Of a stretch of 64,000 bases of DNA, positions 61,439 through 64,000 are shown piece by piece. The notes below the pieces were generated by a model that saw only the letters and a program-made list of their open reading frames with translations, made no database searches and had not been told where the DNA came from. The position numbers were made by a program, and so were the translations under genes. This stretch comes from Pseudomonadales bacterium (lineage in GTDB: Bacteria; Pseudomonadota; Gammaproteobacteria; Pseudomonadales; Azotimanducaceae): the NCBI GenBank assembly GCA_017642855.1, contig JAEPOO010000001.1:1837469-1901468 (forward strand), in the 5' to 3' direction. Positions within the stretch are counted from its first letter, which is position 1. Every line of letters begins with the position of its first letter.

Positions 61439-62245
61439 TTCTGCGACGACGGCCCGATGATCTGACAGTGCGTCGGGCAGAACCTCATGAGAAACAATCT
61501 CAATCTCTTCTGACACCAACACCCAGTCCAGGCGCTTCTGAAATCGAGGAAACGTCACCGTCTTTTCTGAGGGCTGCCAGGTGGAAAGATCCAGCGATTT
61601 TTCCAGCAGCGGGATGAGCGAGTCCTCATGGTAGTCAGCGTTCAGATCACCCATCACAATGCTCGGATTGTCACGGCCCGCCAGCGCCTCGATCAGTTTA
61701 CGTGCTTCCTTTTTACGCTGGTTTCGCGTCAGGAAGTCAAAGTGCACGGACACAACATCAACATCGACATGGTCAGCACCAGGCCAATGCGTTGTCGAAA
61801 GCACAAAGCCTTTTCTCGGCCGGGCAAAAGGTCGGTTAAATCGTACACTCTTTGGGTCGTTCAACGTCTGACGAGAAACCAGCGCTGTACCGTATTCAAG
61901 GTGGTTGCCCTGAATGTGTGCGCCTGAAAAATGATGCGGATAATTCGCAATATCAGCGACATACTCTGTGTGATTGAACCGACCATTCCAGAAGCTGTTG
62001 GTATCTATTTCCTGGAACGCGGCAACATGAGGGTTTTCACGTTTCAGAACATTGGCGATGCGCCAAAGATGCTGCCTGGCCTGCTCTGAGCTCTGCAACC
62101 ACTGGCTGCGCCCGTCAGCACGGGCATGGGCAACATTCAGTGTGAGCACTTTCATCGTGCCTGGAAGCCCACTTGCATCGTTGGCCAGCACCGACGGGCC
62201 TGCCAGGCAAATCCAGGAAATCAGTACAGCTCTCAGCAATGTCAT
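61418..62245 (-). CDS. Exported endonuclease/exonuclease/phosphatase family protein
   Basis: A 275-residue EEP-fold protein with a signal peptide (MTLLRAVLISWICLAGPSVLA). Catalytic landmarks are LTLNVAHARADG (Asn), AAFQEID (Glu), VSVHFDFL, MGDLNADYH, RLDWVLVS and SDHRAVVAEL with the His. It hydrolyses a phosphodiester or phosphate, perhaps sphingomyelinase-, phosphatase- or nuclease-type; outside the cytoplasm. Its start overlaps the DUF5329 gene stop by 4 bp, so the two are coupled. Confidence 0.88.
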   Translation of the reverse strand: MTLLRAVLISWICLAGPSVLANDASGLPGTMKVLTLNVAHARADGRSQWLQSSEQARQHLWRIANVLKRENPHVAAFQEIDTNSFWNGRFNHTEYVADIANYPHHFSGAHIQGNHLEYGTALVSRQTLNDPKSVRFNRPFARPRKGFVLSTTHWPGADHVDVDVVSVHFDFLTRNQRKKEARKLIEALAGRDNPSIVMGDLNADYHEDSLIPLLEKSLDLSTWQPSEKTVTFPRFQKRLDWVLVSEEIEIVSHEVLPDALSDHRAVVAELRLVDS

Positions 62246-62595
62246 GACTCTAGTCCCAGCTCCTCAGCCTTGTTCAACATCCACTCTGAGGAGGACGTCA
62301 CCGTGTTCTCACACTGCACAACATAGGGCTTGCCACTTATCAGGCTTTTCGTTGCCGTTAACGCCACAAACGATTCAATGGAATCGATGTCGTCCTCAAA
62401 GTGCGCATACTTGCGGGAAATATGCTTCCCGCTTTCTTTCGAGGCGTGCGCCTTGCCATTACGCATAAATGTGCAGCCGGAAATCTCGACGGCCTGAATG
62501 AGGCGTTTTATGTCGGATGCGAGAGATCCGGTCGCATAGGTAACACCCGGTGTTACCAGAACAGCCAGCAGAAGAAGGAACAAGACATTTTTCAT
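62242..62595 (-). CDS. Exported DUF5329 family protein
   Basis: A 117-residue protein with a signal peptide (MKNVLFLLLLAVLVTPGVTYA). The mature part has EISGCTFMRNGKAHASKESGKH, followed by DDIDSIESFVALTATKSLISGKPY and CENTVTSSSEWM, which match the DUF5329 family: an N-terminal Cys pair, an S-x-S motif and a conserved HxxxH. Its function is unknown. It overlaps the EEP gene by 4 bp and is 56 bp downstream of the CYP153 gene, so it may be in one transcript with it. The ATG at 62595 gives the family N-terminus. Confidence 0.8.
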   Translation of the reverse strand: MKNVLFLLLLAVLVTPGVTYATGSLASDIKRLIQAVEISGCTFMRNGKAHASKESGKHISRKYAHFEDDIDSIESFVALTATKSLISGKPYVVQCENTVTSSSEWMLNKAEELGLES

Positions 62596-62651
62596 GCCGG
62601 AGAATTTACCCCAGCAATTCACATTTGAAATGCAGACTTCCGACAAACGGT

Positions 62652-63899
62652 CTATCGAATCACCACAGGTAGACTGGCGTACCCTTTCACGAAGTTAGAC
62701 AGCACCATTTCCGGCTCGCCAACCATTTCGATCTTGTCGAATCGCTTGAGGATTTCCTCCCAGAGGATGCGCAACTGCATCTCGGCAAGGCGATTGCCCA
62801 TACAGCGATGGATACCGAACCCGAATGACAAATGACGACGCGCTCCTTTGCGGTCTATCTGGAACTCGTCAGCATTTTCGATGGCACTGCTGTCACGATT
62901 ACCGGACACGTACCACATCAGGACTTTGTCTCCGGCCTTGATGTTTTTACCACCGATGGTTGTGTCTTTCAGCGCCGTTCGACGCATGTAGGCCAGCGGC
63001 GTCTGATATCGGATGATCTCCGCCACCATGTTCGGAATCAAAGCCGGGTTATCTCTTAGCTTCTGATACTCATCGGGATTCTCATTCAGAAACTTAATGC
63101 CGCCAGAAATCGAATTACGGGTTGTGTCGTTGCCACCCACAATCAACAGAACAAGGTTGCCCAGGTACTCAACCGGATCCATATCCTTGGTGGATTCACC
63201 GTGAGCCAGCATCGAAACCAGATCGTTCTTTGGCGCTTCATTCACCCGCTCGTTCCACAGGCGAGTGAAGTACTCGAGACACTCAATCAATTCCTCGCGA
63301 CGCTGCTCCTCTGTTTCAACAATGCCGGAGTTCTCATCCGCAGTTGCGACATCAGACCAGCGAGTCAGCTTGCGGCGATCCTCAAAAGGGAAGTCGAACA
63401 GAGTCGCAAGCATCTGGGTGGTAAGTTCGATGGACACTTTGTCGACCCAGTTAAACTCTTCACCACGTGGCAAAGCGTCAAGGATATTACAGACCCGCTG
63501 ACGAATCGTGCTTTCCATCGTCGCAAGGTTGGAAGGCGCAACAACGCCACTGACCTCTTTGCGCTGACGATCGTGCTTGGGCGGATCCATGGCAATAAAC
63601 ATCGGCAGTGGGAATTCTTCGTCCACGTCCGTCGCCACAATGGACCCATCTGAAGAAAACGTCTCATGATCGGTATCTACGGCCATGATGTCTTCATAGC
63701 GCGTGATACTCCAGAAAGGTCCGATTTCCTCGTGATCTTTCTGGTAGTGAACCGGGTCTTCGGCTCGCAGGCGTTCAAAGATGCGCACATGGTAGTCGTT
63801 GTGAAACAACTTTGGGTTCATGAGGTCCAGCTCATCAAGATTGATGGTATCCGGATCCTGAGTCATCCATTCTGAGTCTGTGTATACCGCTTCGCTCAC
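62652..63899 (-). CDS. Cytochrome P450, CYP153-type (paralogue)
   Basis: A 415-residue P450 very like the protein at 21401. Cys366 in FGFGIHRCMGNRLAEMQ is the heme ligand, VGGNDTTRNSISGG the I-helix motif, and FNWVDKVSIELTTQMLATLFD and IIRYQTPLAYMRRTALKD complete the CYP153 pattern. It should hydroxylate terminal carbons of alkanes or fatty acids with a ferredoxin system encoded elsewhere. The GTG at 63899 follows GAGGGAGAACAA. It heads a minus-strand unit with the DUF5329 and EEP genes. The last 101 bp of the window hold its upstream region, with no other gene visible. Confidence 0.93.
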   Translation of the reverse strand: MSEAVYTDSEWMTQDPDTINLDELDLMNPKLFHNDYHVRIFERLRAEDPVHYQKDHEEIGPFWSITRYEDIMAVDTDHETFSSDGSIVATDVDEEFPLPMFIAMDPPKHDRQRKEVSGVVAPSNLATMESTIRQRVCNILDALPRGEEFNWVDKVSIELTTQMLATLFDFPFEDRRKLTRWSDVATADENSGIVETEEQRREELIECLEYFTRLWNERVNEAPKNDLVSMLAHGESTKDMDPVEYLGNLVLLIVGGNDTTRNSISGGIKFLNENPDEYQKLRDNPALIPNMVAEIIRYQTPLAYMRRTALKDTTIGGKNIKAGDKVLMWYVSGNRDSSAIENADEFQIDRKGARRHLSFGFGIHRCMGNRLAEMQLRILWEEILKRFDKIEMVGEPEMVLSNFVKGYASLPVVIR

Positions 63900-64000
63900 T
63901 TGTTCTCCCTCTGTTTTGGGTTCTTATGTTGACGTTGCTGACATGAGTTTACCCCGCTCAATTGATGGTTTCAGCCTTTAAACGATGCGCTTCGCTGATC

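Overview
The window is a dense, intron-free bacterial chromosome segment with about 65 protein genes on both strands, short gaps, many 1-17 bp gene overlaps (ATGA, GTGA, TAATG) and no RNA gene, CRISPR array, transposase or phage module that I can see. UbiG plus a Coq7-type hydroxylase (ubiquinone), two CYP153-type P450s, acyl-CoA enzymes, crotonases, M13/M3 peptidases and a YrbG-type antiporter point to an aerobic gammaproteobacterium, probably a marine lipid or hydrocarbon user. That placement is inferred from gene content only; there is no rRNA or marker gene to fix it.

Layout. 3-575: 3' end of a molybdopterin oxidoreductase. 585-6124 (-): two DsbA-fold isomerase-like proteins, a DJ-1/PfpI protein, an acyl-CoA dehydrogenase, a kinase with a C-terminal extension and an exported hydrolase; the kinase/dehydrogenase pair looks like a 4-hydroxyacyl-CoA module. 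6215-8694 (+): DUF457 membrane protein and sulfatase. 8798-11252 (-): EthD protein and two amidohydrolase-fold proteins, one of which lacks metal ligands. 11318-19432: GFA, GNATs, SDRs, CoA-binding protein, MetY, Eis-like protein and patatin. 19695-25216: Ca/Na antiporter, first CYP153, thiolase, 2Fe-2S protein. 24218-28095 (-): SDR, GH3 glycosidase, esterase. 28154-32858 (+): PTPS-III-like protein, SDR, YhhQ-type transporter, DUF924, TTC38-like protein and a crotonase. 32864-34858 (-): VOC protein, crotonase, unknown protein. 35021-39663 (+): LysM-like small protein, second small protein, D-aminoacylase-like amidohydrolase, epoxide-hydrolase-like protein, FAD oxidoreductase. 39664-40393: hairpin-rich region with one doubtful small gene. 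40394-45838: methyltransferase, ubiG, coq7, hotdog protein, ilvD, GST. 46163-50329: kinase-like protein, small membrane protein, GST, DUF4380, SnoaL-like protein, crotonase. 50463-54509: exported M3 peptidase and M13 lipoprotein peptidase facing each other over a perfect 11-bp hairpin. 54575-60018: PyrD-PyrK-type fusion divergent from hyuA-hyuB. 59907-63899: His-rich secreted protein, MarR with a tandem palindromic operator, small membrane protein, EEP-family protein, DUF5329 protein and a second CYP153.

How it fits together. CYP153 terminal hydroxylation, acyl-CoA dehydrogenase, thiolase and three isomerase-type crotonases could feed oxidised hydrocarbons or odd fatty acids into beta-oxidation; the kinase/dehydrogenase pair could handle 4-hydroxy acids. 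Amidohydrolases, epoxide hydrolase, GSTs and the GFA protein look like auxiliary catabolism. The least expected architectures are the PTPS-III/SDR/transporter run, the PyrD-PyrK-type fusion beside hydantoinase genes, the kinase/DUF6285 fusion and the metal-less amidohydrolase beside an intact one.
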